Positions 52,644 through 62,522 are shown, counted from the stretch's first letter. The stretch is 64,000 nucleotides of DNA from Plantactinospora sp. KBS50 (GCF_002285795.1 NZ_CP022961.1:3910001-3974000); one strand, 5' to 3'. Numbers and translations are program-made. Notes: generated from the sequence alone by a model not told the origin.

Positions 52644-54718
52644 TCACCAGGCCGCCGGCGGGGGCGGCGGTACGACCGGCGGGCGGTCGTCGCAGGTGAT
52701 GGTGTTCGGCAGCAGCCAGTCGGCGAGCCAGCCGCCGTCGTTGCCGCCGAGGTCGGTCAGGCCGAACTCGGAGCCGGCCGGGGTGAAGTTGAACGACCCG
52801 CAGTTGTTGACCCCGACCGCCCCCACGTTGCGGGCGTCGACGTTCTGGAAGGACGCGGCCCCGGCGCTGCGCGCGCTCAGCACGGAGGTGCCGGTGCCGT
52901 CGACCTGGACGTCCCGGAAGTGGATGTCGCTGATCGAGTAGAGGTCCTTCACCGACCACTCGGTGACCAGCATGATCGCGTTGTAGGTGCTGTCCAGGTA
53001 CGCGTCGCCGGTGACCTCGATCCGCGCGTCGATGTCGCGGTCCAGGGCGTACACCCAGATCGCGCCGAGGCCGATGTTCCAGTTCAGCTCGTACGTGCCG
53101 GCCCGTACCGTGGTGTTGTCGGTGATCGACAGCGTTCCGGTGAACGGTTCCGCGCCGAACCGGGAGCCGACGTGCAGCGCGCTGCCCTCGCGGACCGGGT
53201 CGGCGACCAGGTTGTCCGAGACCGTGTTGTCGGTGCCGCCGTAGATCGCGATGCCGTTGGCCAGCACCGGCGACTGCACGGTGTTGTGCGCGAAGGTGTT
53301 GCGGGCGTTCCCGGTCCCCTCCGACCACATGGCCAGCCCGTCGTCGCCGGTGTTTCGGATCACGGTGTCGGCCACCAGCGAGTCGGTGACGCCGGTGTGC
53401 AGGTTCAGCCCGTCCGCGATCTGGTCGACGATCATGGTGTTGGTGATCCGCACGTTGCGCATCGGTCCGTCCAGCCAGATGCCCACCTTCGTGTGCCGGA
53501 TGTGCAGCCCGTCGAAGGTGGAGTCGCTGAACGCGCCGCCGATGCCGTTGACCTGGTCGGTGTCGATGCGCTCGCGCACGTCGCCCTCGATGGCGAAGCC
53601 GGACAGGTGCACGTCGTGGCTGCCGCCCTCGGCGGCGTCCCGGCCGTAGAAGCCGACTCCGGTGTGCACGGAACCGTCCGGCGCCGGCTCGGAGAGGGTC
53701 ACCTCGTGGCCCTTGATCAGGGTGTACCAGCTGCCGGCCCCCTCGATCGTCACGTCGTCGACGACGATGTGCCGGTTGACCTGGTAGACGCCCGGCGGCA
53801 GGTAGACGGGCAGCTTCGCCAGCCGGGCCAGGGTGATCGCGCGTTCGATCGCCGGTGCGGCGTCCCGGTGGCCGGTCGGGTCGGCGCCCAGGGCCAGCAC
53901 GTTCACCGCGCGCAGCCGGATCCGGGGCGGGGCGACCAGTTCGGAGTCCAGCAGGTCGATGACGGTCCACGCGGCGGAGCTGCCGGCCGGCGCGGTCAGC
54001 CGGATCCGGTCCCCGGCCCGGTAGGTCCGGCCGAGCAGCAGGCGCTGTTCGTCGTAGAAGTGCTGCGGCCGGAACGGCGTGTCGATGCTCGGGTACGGGG
54101 TGGTGTCGGCCGGCACGCAGGAGCACTCGGTGATCCACCAGTCCGGGTGCAGCAGGCCGGCGCCGGGGTCGTTGCTGAACGGGTACTGGTTGTAGAGCCA
54201 GCCGTACCGGGAGGTGAGCGTCATGGTGCGCAGGTGCCGGCCGTTGGCCGCGACCGCGAGCGGCGCGGTGCTGCCGCCGCCGGTCGGCGCGTCCGGGATG
54301 CTGTAGCGCACGGTGATCGCGTTGGCCGCCGCCGGCAGGGTGAACTCGACGTGCTGGCCGGGGAGCAGCCGCACGGCCATCCGGCCGGACGCCTCGGCCG
54401 GCAGCGTGTAGGCGGCCCGGTCGGGGCCGATCACCTCGCCGTCGGTGGCGGCGTTCTCGGCCTCCTGTTCGACGAAGCCGACCCGGGCGCCGCGCCCGGC
54501 GACAAGTGCCGGGTCGAGTGCGGCCCGGGTGACCGCGGGGGCGGCACCGGCGGCGCCGGTCCGGGTGGCGGCGGTGGCGCCGGGGCCGCCGGCCCGCTCG
54601 GGGGTTGGGCGCCGGCCGGTACGCCGGCCAGGACGCCCACGACGGTGATCAGCGCGGTGGCGGTGGTGGTCGCCACGCGGCGCCGGCCCGGCCGTGCCGC
54701 GCCGGTGTCTCGGTCCAT
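52644..54718 (-). CDS. Secreted beta-helix glycan-active protein with N-terminal binding domain, frameshifted
   Basis: Two frames make one secreted protein. The first (from ATG 54718, MDRDTGAARPGRRR…) supplies a signal peptide (TTTATALITVVGVLAGVPAGAQ). The second, from about 54540 to the stop at 52644, supplies the mature protein. It starts with a carbohydrate-binding-like module (FVEQEAENAATDGEVIGPDR, VRLLPGQHVEFTLPAAANAI), then a right-handed beta-helix (LPVYLPPGVYQVNRHIVVDD; IRHTKVGIWLDG; TGDDGLAMWSEG). The layout recalls mycodextranase/alpha-1,3-glucanase (GH87-like) proteins. The switch lies between about 54535 and 54610 in C-rich text and again equals one missing base, so the gene may be intact in the organism. 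Confidence 0.75.
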
Positions 54719-55058
54719 CGGATGCCTCATTCTTCCGCTCGGTGGGGGACGGTACGACCTCGGTGCGGTGCGCCCATCCGTGGAACGTCCCGGGATGGGC
54801 GGCGCGGCCGGGCCAGGTGGCGTTGCCTCGGGTATGGGGGCGAGAACCTGAGCGTGCTGAGAATTGACGGCCATGATGCCAGCGCACGACACACATACGC
54901 AATAGTTGGACTGGACGACGAAAAATCGAGGCAACGAGTTTGAAAGGAAGCGATGGTCTCCGTGATCGGGCGCCAATCAGCACCAAAGCGCACCGAGGCA
55001 ACACACGGTGCGGATCAGGCCAGACCCGGTCGAGCCCCCCGGTTCCCGGGGTGGGTCC
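54719..55058. promoter_or_regulatory. Intergenic promoter region upstream of the beta-helix gene
   Basis: 340 bp between the CHAT protein stop and the beta-helix start. The part 54850-54960 is distinctly AT-richer (gaattgacgg, acgcaatagttgg, acgaaaaatcgagg, gtttgaaagg) and is the likely promoter region. No convincing gene is present; short frames here lack ribosome sites. Confidence 0.45.
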
Positions 55059-57659
55059 TCACCAACCGGCGCCGAAGCAGACCAGCGGGACCGGATCCGC
55101 GTCGGCGTCCACCGCCGCGGTCGCCGCGGCCAGCGCCGCCGCCGGGGACAGCCCACGGCTGAGCGCCGCGTGATGCGCCGGCGCCACCTGGTACGCCGCG
55201 GCGTCGGCGATCCGGGCCACCCCGGCCACCACGCTGCCCGCGCCGCCGTGCAGGAACGACGCGGTCATCCCCAGCGTCTCGTCGCCGGGTCGGGTACTGG
55301 CCAGACCCAGCTCGCAGGCCGACAGCACGACGTGTTCCGGCAGCCGCCCGAGCGCCTGCAGGTCGTGGCCGAACAGCGGCCCGTCGGCCAGACCCAGATG
55401 GGAGAAGAGCGGGTTGTCCGGCTCGTGCACGCCGTGCGCGGCGATGTGCAGCACGTCGGCCACCCGTGCCGCGTGCCGCACGTCGGCGGTGCTGGCCTCC
55501 TCCTCCGGCGGGTTCAGCGACCAGGTCTTGGCCACCAGCCGGATCTCGTCGGCGCCGCGCGCCAGCCCCGGGCCGGTGGCGAGGGCGACCCGCGGCGAGG
55601 CCGGCAGCCCACCGCAGTCGCGGCGGTCCAGCCAGGCGGTGACCGAGGCGACCACCGCCACCGGGCAGCCACGCAGCGTGGGCAGCATCGTCCACGGCAC
55701 CGTCGCGAGGTCCGCCGAGGGCGCCAGCAGCAGCGGGCCACCGGCCAGCAGGGGACGGACCGGCTCCCACAGCAGCGCGTCCAGCCGGCGCACCGCCGCC
55801 CGGCTGGCGCTGCGGACGGTCGCCCGGATCTGTTCCGGCAGCCCGCTGACCGCCAGCGCGTCGAGGTCGTGCCGCAGTTGCCGGTGCGTCTCGATGGCCG
55901 CGGCGGCCGGTCCCAGATCCCGGACCGTCTGTCGCCGGCCGGTGGCCACCAGCGCGTGCAGCCGGTCGCCGGAGAGCAGGTGCGCCACGAAGGTGGCGTC
56001 GGCGGCGCCGAGCTGCCCGCACAGCCGGTGCAGCGGCGCCGGTTCGGTGGTCTCCCCGGCGCCGGAGGCGTACCAGGAACGCTGCCGGATGCGCTGCTCC
56101 AGCCGCCGGCACCGCGCCCGCAGGCTCGGGTCGACCCGGCCGGCCAGCGCCTGCGCGCGCAGCTCGACCCGGGCGTGGCGCAACTGTTCCAGCAGCGCGG
56201 CGGCCTCCTCGTCGGCCGGCGGCAGCACCGGGGCCAGCCGGGCCGACAGCGCCCGGGCGCGCTCCGCCCACTGGAACACCTCGGCCGGCCGGCCGGTGGA
56301 CAGCGCCCAGCCGAGGCCGTCGGCGGCCAGCCGGCGGCCGTGCCCGCTCGCCGCCGTACGCAGGTCGTGGCTGCCGAACGACGCCTGGTATCGGTGCAGG
56401 TCGGCGAGGCCGGCGCGGCGTTCCCGGTTCGCCGCGGCGGTCGCACCGCGGGCCTCGGCCAGCGCGGCCCGGGCCAGCCGGGCCGACAGGCGGGTCCCGA
56501 TGGGATCGTCGCGGCGCAGCAGCAGCGCCGTACCGGCCAGCTCGGCGGCCCGCTCGACGCGGTCCGACCCGCGCTCCGGCCCGGCGCGGTCCGACCCGCG
56601 CTCCGGCCCGGCGCGGTCCGACCCGCGGTCCGGCCTGGCCCGGTCCGACCCGCGGTGCGGCCCGGCGAGTGCGGCAAGCGCCGCGGTCAGCCGCGCCCGG
56701 CGGGCGTCCTCGTCCAGGCCGGCCGCCTGGAGCTGGTCGGCGAGGCCGGCCGCCTCGGTCGCCGCGGACCCCGGCCGCAGACCCTGCTCGACCCGCGCGG
56801 CCACCGACACGTGCGCCGCCAGCAGCGCCCAACTGGCCGCCCCCCGGTCGGTGAACCGCCGCCGGGCGCGGGCCGCGAGCGCGCGGGCGTCGGCCCACCG
56901 CTGCTCCAGCATCGCCACCTGGGCGCGGGCCAGTTCGGCCTCGGCCTGATCCTGGCGTACCCGGGCTGCGCGGAACAGCTCGACCGCCCGGGCCAGATCC
57001 TCGTCGGCCTCCCGGGACAGCCCCGCGGCCAGCAGCGCCTGCGCCCGGTCGATGTGGTAGACGGCGGCGTAGACCGGCGACTGGCCGGTCAGCGAGGGCG
57101 CCACCGCGTCCATCTCGCGCAGCGCCCGGGGCAGGTCGCCGGAGAGCAGCGCCAGGTAGCCCAGGTTGTGCGCGGCCTTCGCGCCCAGCAGGTCCAGCCC
57201 GTTGCGCCGGGCCAGGCCGGCGCAACGGGCGAAGTCGGCCTTGGCCGCGGCGTACCCGCCGTGCTGCATGGCCAGGATGCCGCGGTTGAGCAGCGCCCGG
57301 CAGACGTCGTGCGGCGCCGACCCGTCGAGCAGCCGCAGCGCGGCGCTGAACCCCTCCACCGCCTCGTCCACCTGGCCGGCTCGCATGTAGAGCAGGCCGC
57401 GCTGGCTGGCCGCCAGACCCCGCAGCCGGCGGGGCAGCCGCGGCACCGCCTCGGCCGCGCGGAGCAGGTCGAGACCGGCGGCGAGGTTCCGCCGCTCGGC
57501 CTCGTGATAGGCGAGGCTGATCAGGATGTGCGCGCGGCGTTGCGGATCCGGATCGTTCCGCAACGCCTGGTGCAGCAGCCGTCGGGCCAGCGCGTGCCGA
57601 CCCCGCGCGTTCTCCGCGATCGCCCGCTCATGCAGTTCCGCCGCCCGCTGCAGCTCCAC
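55059..57659 (-). CDS. TPR-CHAT caspase-like protease
   Basis: An 866-residue protein with GTG start (VELQRAAELHERAIAENARG). The N-terminal ~400 residues are tetratricopeptide-like helix pairs (AHILISLAYHEAERR, GLLYMRAGQVDEAVEGF, RGILAMQHGGYAAAKADF). The C-terminal ~250 residues are a CHAT domain, a clan CD protease related to caspases and separase. Predicted dyad: His742 (LHIAAHGVHEPD) and Cys782 (LSACELG). A tandem repeat region RGSDRAGPE (about four units, near 56570-56660) interrupts the middle. It lies 16 bp after the S8 protease gene and ends the operon sigma - small protein - S8 - CHAT. Substrates are unknown. Confidence 0.9.
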   Translation of the reverse strand: MELQRAAELHERAIAENARGRHALARRLLHQALRNDPDPQRRAHILISLAYHEAERRNLAAGLDLLRAAEAVPRLPRRLRGLAASQRGLLYMRAGQVDEAVEGFSAALRLLDGSAPHDVCRALLNRGILAMQHGGYAAAKADFARCAGLARRNGLDLLGAKAAHNLGYLALLSGDLPRALREMDAVAPSLTGQSPVYAAVYHIDRAQALLAAGLSREADEDLARAVELFRAARVRQDQAEAELARAQVAMLEQRWADARALAARARRRFTDRGAASWALLAAHVSVAARVEQGLRPGSAATEAAGLADQLQAAGLDEDARRARLTAALAALAGPHRGSDRARPDRGSDRAGPERGSDRAGPERGSDRVERAAELAGTALLLRRDDPIGTRLSARLARAALAEARGATAAANRERRAGLADLHRYQASFGSHDLRTAASGHGRRLAADGLGWALSTGRPAEVFQWAERARALSARLAPVLPPADEEAAALLEQLRHARVELRAQALAGRVDPSLRARCRRLEQRIRQRSWYASGAGETTEPAPLHRLCGQLGAADATFVAHLLSGDRLHALVATGRRQTVRDLGPAAAAIETHRQLRHDLDALAVSGLPEQIRATVRSASRAAVRRLDALLWEPVRPLLAGGPLLLAPSADLATVPWTMLPTLRGCPVAVVASVTAWLDRRDCGGLPASPRVALATGPGLARGADEIRLVAKTWSLNPPEEEASTADVRHAARVADVLHIAAHGVHEPDNPLFSHLGLADGPLFGHDLQALGRLPEHVVLSACELGLASTRPGDETLGMTASFLHGGAGSVVAGVARIADAAAYQVAPAHHAALSRGLSPAAALAAATAAVDADADPVPLVCFGAGW

Positions 57660-57675
57660 CGCGCCATTGTGGCAG

Positions 57676-59244
57676 CTACCCGGCCGGCTCCGGGGACAGG
57701 AAGGGCCAAGGATCCTGTGCGGCCACCTCGTCCACGGCCATCGAGCGGCGCGTCACCGCCGCCGGGCTGGTGTCGTCGAGGGACAGTGTGCCGGCGTCGG
57801 CCAGGCTGAGCAGCCGGGCCGCGAGGCAGCCGGCGAAGACCGGCGCCGAGAACGACGTACCGGTGCCGACCGCGAAACCGGAGCGGAAGCTGTCCGGGTC
57901 GATGGTGGCCCGCTGCCGACCGCTCGGATCGGCGGTCAGCGCCAGCGGGTTGAGACCGTTCTGGAACGTCACCGGCGCCGTGCTGATCAGAGCGGCGCCA
58001 CGCTGCCAGGCGGTGACCCACGGACCGCTGTTGCTGAACAGCGCCACGGTCCGGCCGTCCGGGTTGAGCGCCCCCACCCCGCCAGCGGAGCCCGCGCCGG
58101 GTCCGACCGGGTGCTGAACGCGGCCGGGAACATGAGCCGGGTGGTGGCGTCGTTCCCGGCCGAGGCCACCACGACGATGCCCAGACCGGCGAGCCGGTCG
58201 AGCACCTCCAGCAGCACGGAGTCGTACTCCAGGTCCTCGGGCAGTTCGTGGTAGTAGCCCAGCGACAGCGAGACGATGTCGACGGGCCGGCCGTTCGGCT
58301 CCCCCGCGGCGTGCCGGCGGGCCAGCTCGTAGACCTGGTCGAGCGCGCGGATCAGGTCCGACTCGTCGATCCGGCCGTCCGAGCGGATGATCCGGATGGC
58401 CAGGATCTGCGCGTCCGGGCAGGTCTGGTGCACCAGCCCGCAGATGAAGGTGCCGTGCCCGGCCAGCGCGTCGCGTACGCCGTCCATCGGGCCGCTGATG
58501 TCCCCCGGTCCTCCGGGTCCGGGCTGGCGTGGCCGACCGGGATGGTGCTGCCGGCGTCCACCATGGTCACGTCGCGGACCACGGCCTCGGTCAGCCACGG
58601 ATGCTCGCCGCAACCGGTGTCCAGGACCGCCACCACCGGCGGCCGGTTGAGCCGGCGCCGCGCGGGCGGGGCAGCATCACCGCCACCGGCCGGGTGCCGC
58701 CGAAGGCCGGGTCCGCGTACTGGGTGGCGGGCGCGCCGTACGGGTTGGCCTCGTGGTACGGGTTCGCCTCGTGGTACGGGTTGGCCTCGTGGTACGGGTT
58801 GCCGGAGACCGCGGTGGTGCCGAACATCAGATGGTCCAGGCCGACCCCGCGCAGCGTGGTGCCGCGCTCCCGGGCCGCGGCCCGGGCCTCCTGGAGCACC
58901 TGCCAGGCGTCCACCACCGCGGGTCGCTCGCCCGGCGCGAGGCGGGCCAGCAGACCGCTGACCGGATAGCCCTTGCCGTCGCGCTGTTCGAACTCGACGG
59001 TCAGGTTCAGCCGCTTCGCCGCCTCGTCCAGCAGCTCGCGCACCTCCCCCACCGCGTCGGAGCGCACCAGCAGGCGGTCGGCAAGGTACGCGGTCGGGCG
59101 CAGGCGCTGGCCCGGAAGCTGGACGGCGCTGGCGGGGTCGAGCACCCGGGCGCCGTACCGGGACAACACCCCGGGTGGCGGCAGCAGCGGGTCGGCGTCC
59201 CCGAGCGACCGTTCGTCGTCGGACGGCTTGTATGCAGCGGACAC
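57676..59244 (-). CDS. S8 subtilisin-like protease, broken by three frameshifts
   Basis: Four overlapping frame segments read as one ~520-residue subtilase. From GTG 59244: an N-terminal non-catalytic region (RLLVRSDAVGEVRELLDEAA) with three NPYHEA repeats. Then the Asp motif VVAVLDTGCGEHPWL, the His motif GHGTFICGLVHQTCPDA, and the Ser motif GTGTSFSAPVFAG before the stop at 57676. Frame changes lie near 58665, 58505 (in a G5 run, C5 on the plus strand) and 58110; each equals one lost base. The full catalytic triad is recoverable, so the gene is either newly dead or misread. No signal peptide is seen, and cytoplasmic action with the CHAT protease is likely. Confidence 0.8.
58744..58802. repeat. 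Three tandem 18-bp repeats encoding NPYHEA
   Basis: Units ggcctcgtggtacgggtt (one carrying a single t-to-c change) are repeated three times in the S8 protease gene and a partial fourth encodes NPYG. The reading frame is kept. Confidence 0.85.
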
Positions 59245-59278
59245 TGTATAAGCTTTCGGCTCGATCGGCGGGTGGAGG

Positions 59279-59740
59279 TCAGAGCTGGGTCGCGGGCGTC
59301 ACCAGCGGGCGGGTCAACCGCACCGCGGGGTGGTCCGTCGGATGGATGACAAGCTGGAAGAACCCGGACGGTACGTCGGTGAAGACGAACCGGCCGTTCG
59401 CGTCGGCGACATTCTCGCGGACCTCCGACCCGGCGCGCAGGTCGACCCGCAGCGCGACGCCGGGCGCAAGCCAGCCGTCGAGCCGGTGCCGCTGCGGCCC
59501 GGAGTGCGAGATCGTGACCATCACGGTGAGCTGGTCGGAGGCGAACGTGATCGTCGAGATGCTCTCGGCGCCCCGCGCCCCGGCCGTGGCGAGCTCCTGG
59601 CTCGGGGACATCAGCTCGACGTCCAGATCGTCCAGTTCCAGCAGGAACAGCGCCCGGGTGGCCAGGTCCGCCGGCACCGGGTCGGCGGTCTCCCACATCG
59701 AGCGCAGCTCTGCCAGCAGGGCACGGTCGTCGCTGTTCAT
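59279..59740 (-). CDS. Small protein of the sigma/S8/CHAT cluster, carboxypeptidase-regulatory-like
   Basis: A 153-residue protein overlapping the sigma factor stop by ATGA. An N-terminal helix (MNSDDRALLAELRSMWETAD) and acidic middle precede a beta-rich domain: TVMVTISHSGPQRHRLDGWL, then VADANGRFVFTDVPSGFFQL, which resembles the DxxGxFxFxxVPxGxY signature of carboxypeptidase-regulatory-like or SpaA-type domains. The position directly after an ECF-like sigma factor would suit an anti-sigma role, but no anti-sigma motif is visible. Function unknown. Confidence 0.75.
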   Translation of the reverse strand: MNSDDRALLAELRSMWETADPVPADLATRALFLLELDDLDVELMSPSQELATAGARGAESISTITFASDQLTVMVTISHSGPQRHRLDGWLAPGVALRVDLRAGSEVRENVADANGRFVFTDVPSGFFQLVIHPTDHPAVRLTRPLVTPATQL

Positions 59741-60345
59741 CGCGCCCTCCGCCGCGGGTCGCCGGCGAGCGCCCGACGCAGCTTGTCCAGGCACCGTCCC
59801 CGGGTGGGTCCGATGCTGCCGATGGGAATGGCCAGTTGGTTCGACAGGGTCGCGTAGTCGGGGCGGTCGTCGAAGGCGATCACCCGCAGCAGCCGCCGGC
59901 ACCGCTCGGGCAGCCGGGCGACCTGCTGCCAGAGGCTGCGCGCGGCGTCGTCGGAGAGCACCTGCTCCTCCGGCCCCGGCACCACCGGGCCGATCTCGTT
60001 GAGCCGGGCCGGATCCGCCGCGTCCTCCTGGCGCTGCGCGCGGGCCAACCGCCACGCCTCGCGGCGTACCGTCGTGGTCGCCCACCGCCAGACCGCCTGC
60101 GGGTCACGCACCGAGTCGGCGTTGCGGACCAGCGCCAGCCAGGTGGTCTGCACCGCGTCCTCCGCCGTCTGAGGGTCCAGGCCGTACGCCCGGGCGATGT
60201 GCCACAACACCGGCGTCATCTGCCGTACCAGCCGGTCGAGGCCGGCCCGGTCGCCGGTCCGCCAGGCGGCGAAGTCCCGGGCGGCGGTGTCCCAGGCATC
60301 GGTCAGTCCGTCCACGGTGGCGCCTTCCAGCATGCCCCGGGTCAT
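59737..60345 (-). CDS. ECF-like RNA polymerase sigma factor
   Basis: A 202-residue sigma-70 family protein; ATG 60345 follows GGAGGGG. Region 2 is seen as WHIARAYGLDPQTAEDAVQTTWLALV and AVWRWATTTVRREAWRLARA. Region 4 is QVARLPERCRRLLRVIAF, then DYATLSNQLAIPIGSIGPTRGRCLDKLR, an atypical helix-turn-helix in which the usual hydrophobic turn reads AIPIGSIGPTR. This form is characteristic of sigma factors in CHAT/S8 clusters. It heads the four-gene operon, which it probably drives. Confidence 0.9.
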   Translation of the reverse strand: MTRGMLEGATVDGLTDAWDTAARDFAAWRTGDRAGLDRLVRQMTPVLWHIARAYGLDPQTAEDAVQTTWLALVRNADSVRDPQAVWRWATTTVRREAWRLARAQRQEDAADPARLNEIGPVVPGPEEQVLSDDAARSLWQQVARLPERCRRLLRVIAFDDRPDYATLSNQLAIPIGSIGPTRGRCLDKLRRALAGDPRRRAR

Positions 60346-60694
60346 CACCCCTCCTCCGCCGACGCCGCCGCACCCTCCCACCGCGAACGACCGTCGTCGT
60401 CCTGCACCCGGCCTGGGCCAACGTGCGCCCAGGCCGGGTTCCCGCCCGCGATTGAAGGAGCACGAGGGGCGCCGTCCTGATACCACCGTCTTCGGCCGCC
60501 CCGTTCGACCACCGCGCAGCGTAGCGGTTCGCCGCTCGCGCGGCCACGACGGCGGGCCGGCACCTGGGAATCCGGCCCGGTCGGTCGAGCGCGGACAGCG
60601 GCAGGTTCGGGTCGGCCCGGTATCACCGCCGGGTCGCCGGACTCCTGCGCTCAGGGGACAACCACCCGGCAAAAACCACTCAAGGGGTGAGGGG
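60346..60694. promoter_or_regulatory. Divergent intergenic region with a strong 12-bp hairpin
   Basis: 349 bp between the divergent sigma and DUF6345 genes. A perfect 12-bp inverted repeat, CCCGGCCTGGGC (60407-60418) and its complement (60427-60438) around an 8-base loop, lies about 60 bp upstream of the sigma start. It could be an attenuator in the sigma transcript or a terminator. No gene is supported here. Confidence 0.55.
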
Positions 60695-62383
60695 ATGAAA
60701 ATTCATACCACGGCGAGAAAGTCCCGATCTGGTACCGCCCGCAGGCTCGGTGGCGGGCTCGCGGTCTCCGCGATGGTCGGTGCCCTGGGCCTGACCGCGA
60801 CCGACGGCTCGGCCCTGGCCGCCGAGACCGAACTGCCCGTGTACGCCGTGCGCGCCGCGGGACTGGACGAGGGCCAGGCGGCCGAGCTGGGCAAGGCGTT
60901 CGGCATCGACGTCGCCCGGGAGAAGGACGGCAGCGTACGCTTCGCCGACGAGAAGGCGTTCCTGGCGGTGCCCACCGTGGACGGCGGGCAGGGCCGGGAG
61001 GACGAGGACGGCAACCCCACCACGGCCAGCCTGCTGGACGTGGCGGCGTTGAGGAAGATCAAGCCGATCGACCGCGAGACGGCACTCAGGAGCGCCTCCG
61101 AGGCGCTCGCCCGGGCCGGGCTGTACCCCGAGGGCGCCACGGCCACCGTCGGAAACACGACGTTCGAATCGGTCGACGGCAACGGCAAGTCGATCGTGTC
61201 GGCCGCGCTGGACACCACTGTCGCCTTCTCGTTCGCCCTCGACAAGCTGCCGTACGAGGGACCCGGCGCCAAGGTGCGGGTGGCCTTCGACGGCTCGGGG
61301 GCGGTCAGCCAGCTCTCGTACAGCACCCGGACCCTGGTGGCGGACGGCACCGTACCGGTGCTGGACCTGGCCGCCGGTCGGGAACGCTGCGAGAAGGCGA
61401 TGGGCGGGGCCGTGACGGTCCGGGAGCCCGCGTACGCGTACTACGCGCCGGCCCTGGCCGAAAGGCTCGACCGGGTCGAGCCCAGCTTCCGCTGCGCCGG
61501 GGTGAACGGTGACGGTACGCCGGCCCAGGTCCTCTTCGTGCCCGCCGCGGTGGACGCGAGCCTGCCCGAGCTTCCGCCCCCGCCGCCGCCGCGCGACAAC
61601 AGCCTGCGCGACAACGGCCTGCGCGCCAACAGCCTGGGCGCCACCGGCCTGCAGGCGTCGATCCAGGCGTACGGCGTGGCCGACGTCGGCAGCGAGGGCA
61701 CCGGCCCGTGCTCCGGCCTGCCCCACACGGGCAGCAACCTGGCCTCGTTCAACAACCGGATGAGCAGCGCGGGCTACCCGGTCGAGTTCAGCTGGCTCGA
61801 CCAGAACGCCTGGGAGGACGACTTCAAGGACCCGGCGTACAGCGGCCACGACAGCAACTGGACCGACCACGTCGACATGACCTACTGGCAGGGCCACGGG
61901 TCGCCGACCGGCTTCAGCTTCTCCGGGTGCAGCAGCACCGACGACACGTTCCTGTCCAACACCGAGGCCCGCTGGGGCAACGGCGACGTGGAGTGGATGA
62001 GCCTGTTCACCTGCCTGGTCCTGGCTCACGACTCGGGCGGGAAGGCATGGTGGCAGCGCTGGGGCAACGCGTTCGACGGGCTGCACCAGATCAACAGCTT
62101 CGACACCGTGTCGTACCACAGCGCCAGCCACGGCGGCACCTTCGCCAACTACATGGTGCGGACGCCGTTCCTGTGGTGGAACAAGCCGATGTCGGTGCGG
62201 GCGGCCTGGGCGCAGGCATCGATCGACGACCAGCCCAGTTCCGTACGCTGGGCCACCATGGGTCCGATCGGGCCGGGTGGCCTGGTCAACCTGAACGACT
62301 ACTTCTGGGGCAAGGGGTCGGTCGGTCCGGACGTCCCCGCCACGCAGCGGACCGGCTGGTGGTACGTCTCCGGCCTGTCCTGA
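60695..62383 (+). CDS. Secreted DUF6345-type protein with candidate His/Cys dyad
   Basis: A 562-residue protein; ATG 60695 follows AAGGGGTGAGGGG. A basic then hydrophobic N-terminus (RLGGGLAVSAMVGALGLTA, cleavage near ALAAE) marks export. The middle is beta-rich, with ELPPPPPPRDN and a short linker of NSLRDNGLRANSLG repeats. The C-terminal ~220 residues match DUF6345: SWLDQNAWEDDFKDP, then MTYWQGHGSPTGFSF with His401 and WMSLFTCLVLAHDSGG with Cys440. The GHG…C spacing recalls clan CD (caspase-like) peptidases, but enzymatic activity is unproven. It is divergent from the CHAT/S8 sigma operon. Confidence 0.78.
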   Translation: MKIHTTARKSRSGTARRLGGGLAVSAMVGALGLTATDGSALAAETELPVYAVRAAGLDEGQAAELGKAFGIDVAREKDGSVRFADEKAFLAVPTVDGGQGREDEDGNPTTASLLDVAALRKIKPIDRETALRSASEALARAGLYPEGATATVGNTTFESVDGNGKSIVSAALDTTVAFSFALDKLPYEGPGAKVRVAFDGSGAVSQLSYSTRTLVADGTVPVLDLAAGRERCEKAMGGAVTVREPAYAYYAPALAERLDRVEPSFRCAGVNGDGTPAQVLFVPAAVDASLPELPPPPPPRDNSLRDNGLRANSLGATGLQASIQAYGVADVGSEGTGPCSGLPHTGSNLASFNNRMSSAGYPVEFSWLDQNAWEDDFKDPAYSGHDSNWTDHVDMTYWQGHGSPTGFSFSGCSSTDDTFLSNTEARWGNGDVEWMSLFTCLVLAHDSGGKAWWQRWGNAFDGLHQINSFDTVSYHSASHGGTFANYMVRTPFLWWNKPMSVRAAWAQASIDDQPSSVRWATMGPIGPGGLVNLNDYFWGKGSVGPDVPATQRTGWWYVSGLS

Positions 62384-62397
62384 TCCACCGAGGGGGG

Positions 62398-62442
62398 ATG
62401 CGGGAGCGTGGTTCCGGTGCGACCGGGGCCACGCTCCCGCAT
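62398..62442. terminator. Bidirectional hairpin terminator
   Basis: A perfect 14-bp inverted repeat (ATGCGGGAGCGTGG at 62398-62411, its complement at 62429-62442) with a 17-base loop sits 15 bp after the DUF6345 stop and before the convergent DinB gene. There is no T tract, as is usual for high-GC actinomycetes. Confidence 0.85.
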
Positions 62443-62522
62443 GTATGCGCCCTGTCGCCGGCTGCCCCCTGCCGGGCGCCGTTGGTCCTGCCTGCGGCGC
62501 TGAGGCGCCGCGCGCCGGGGGG

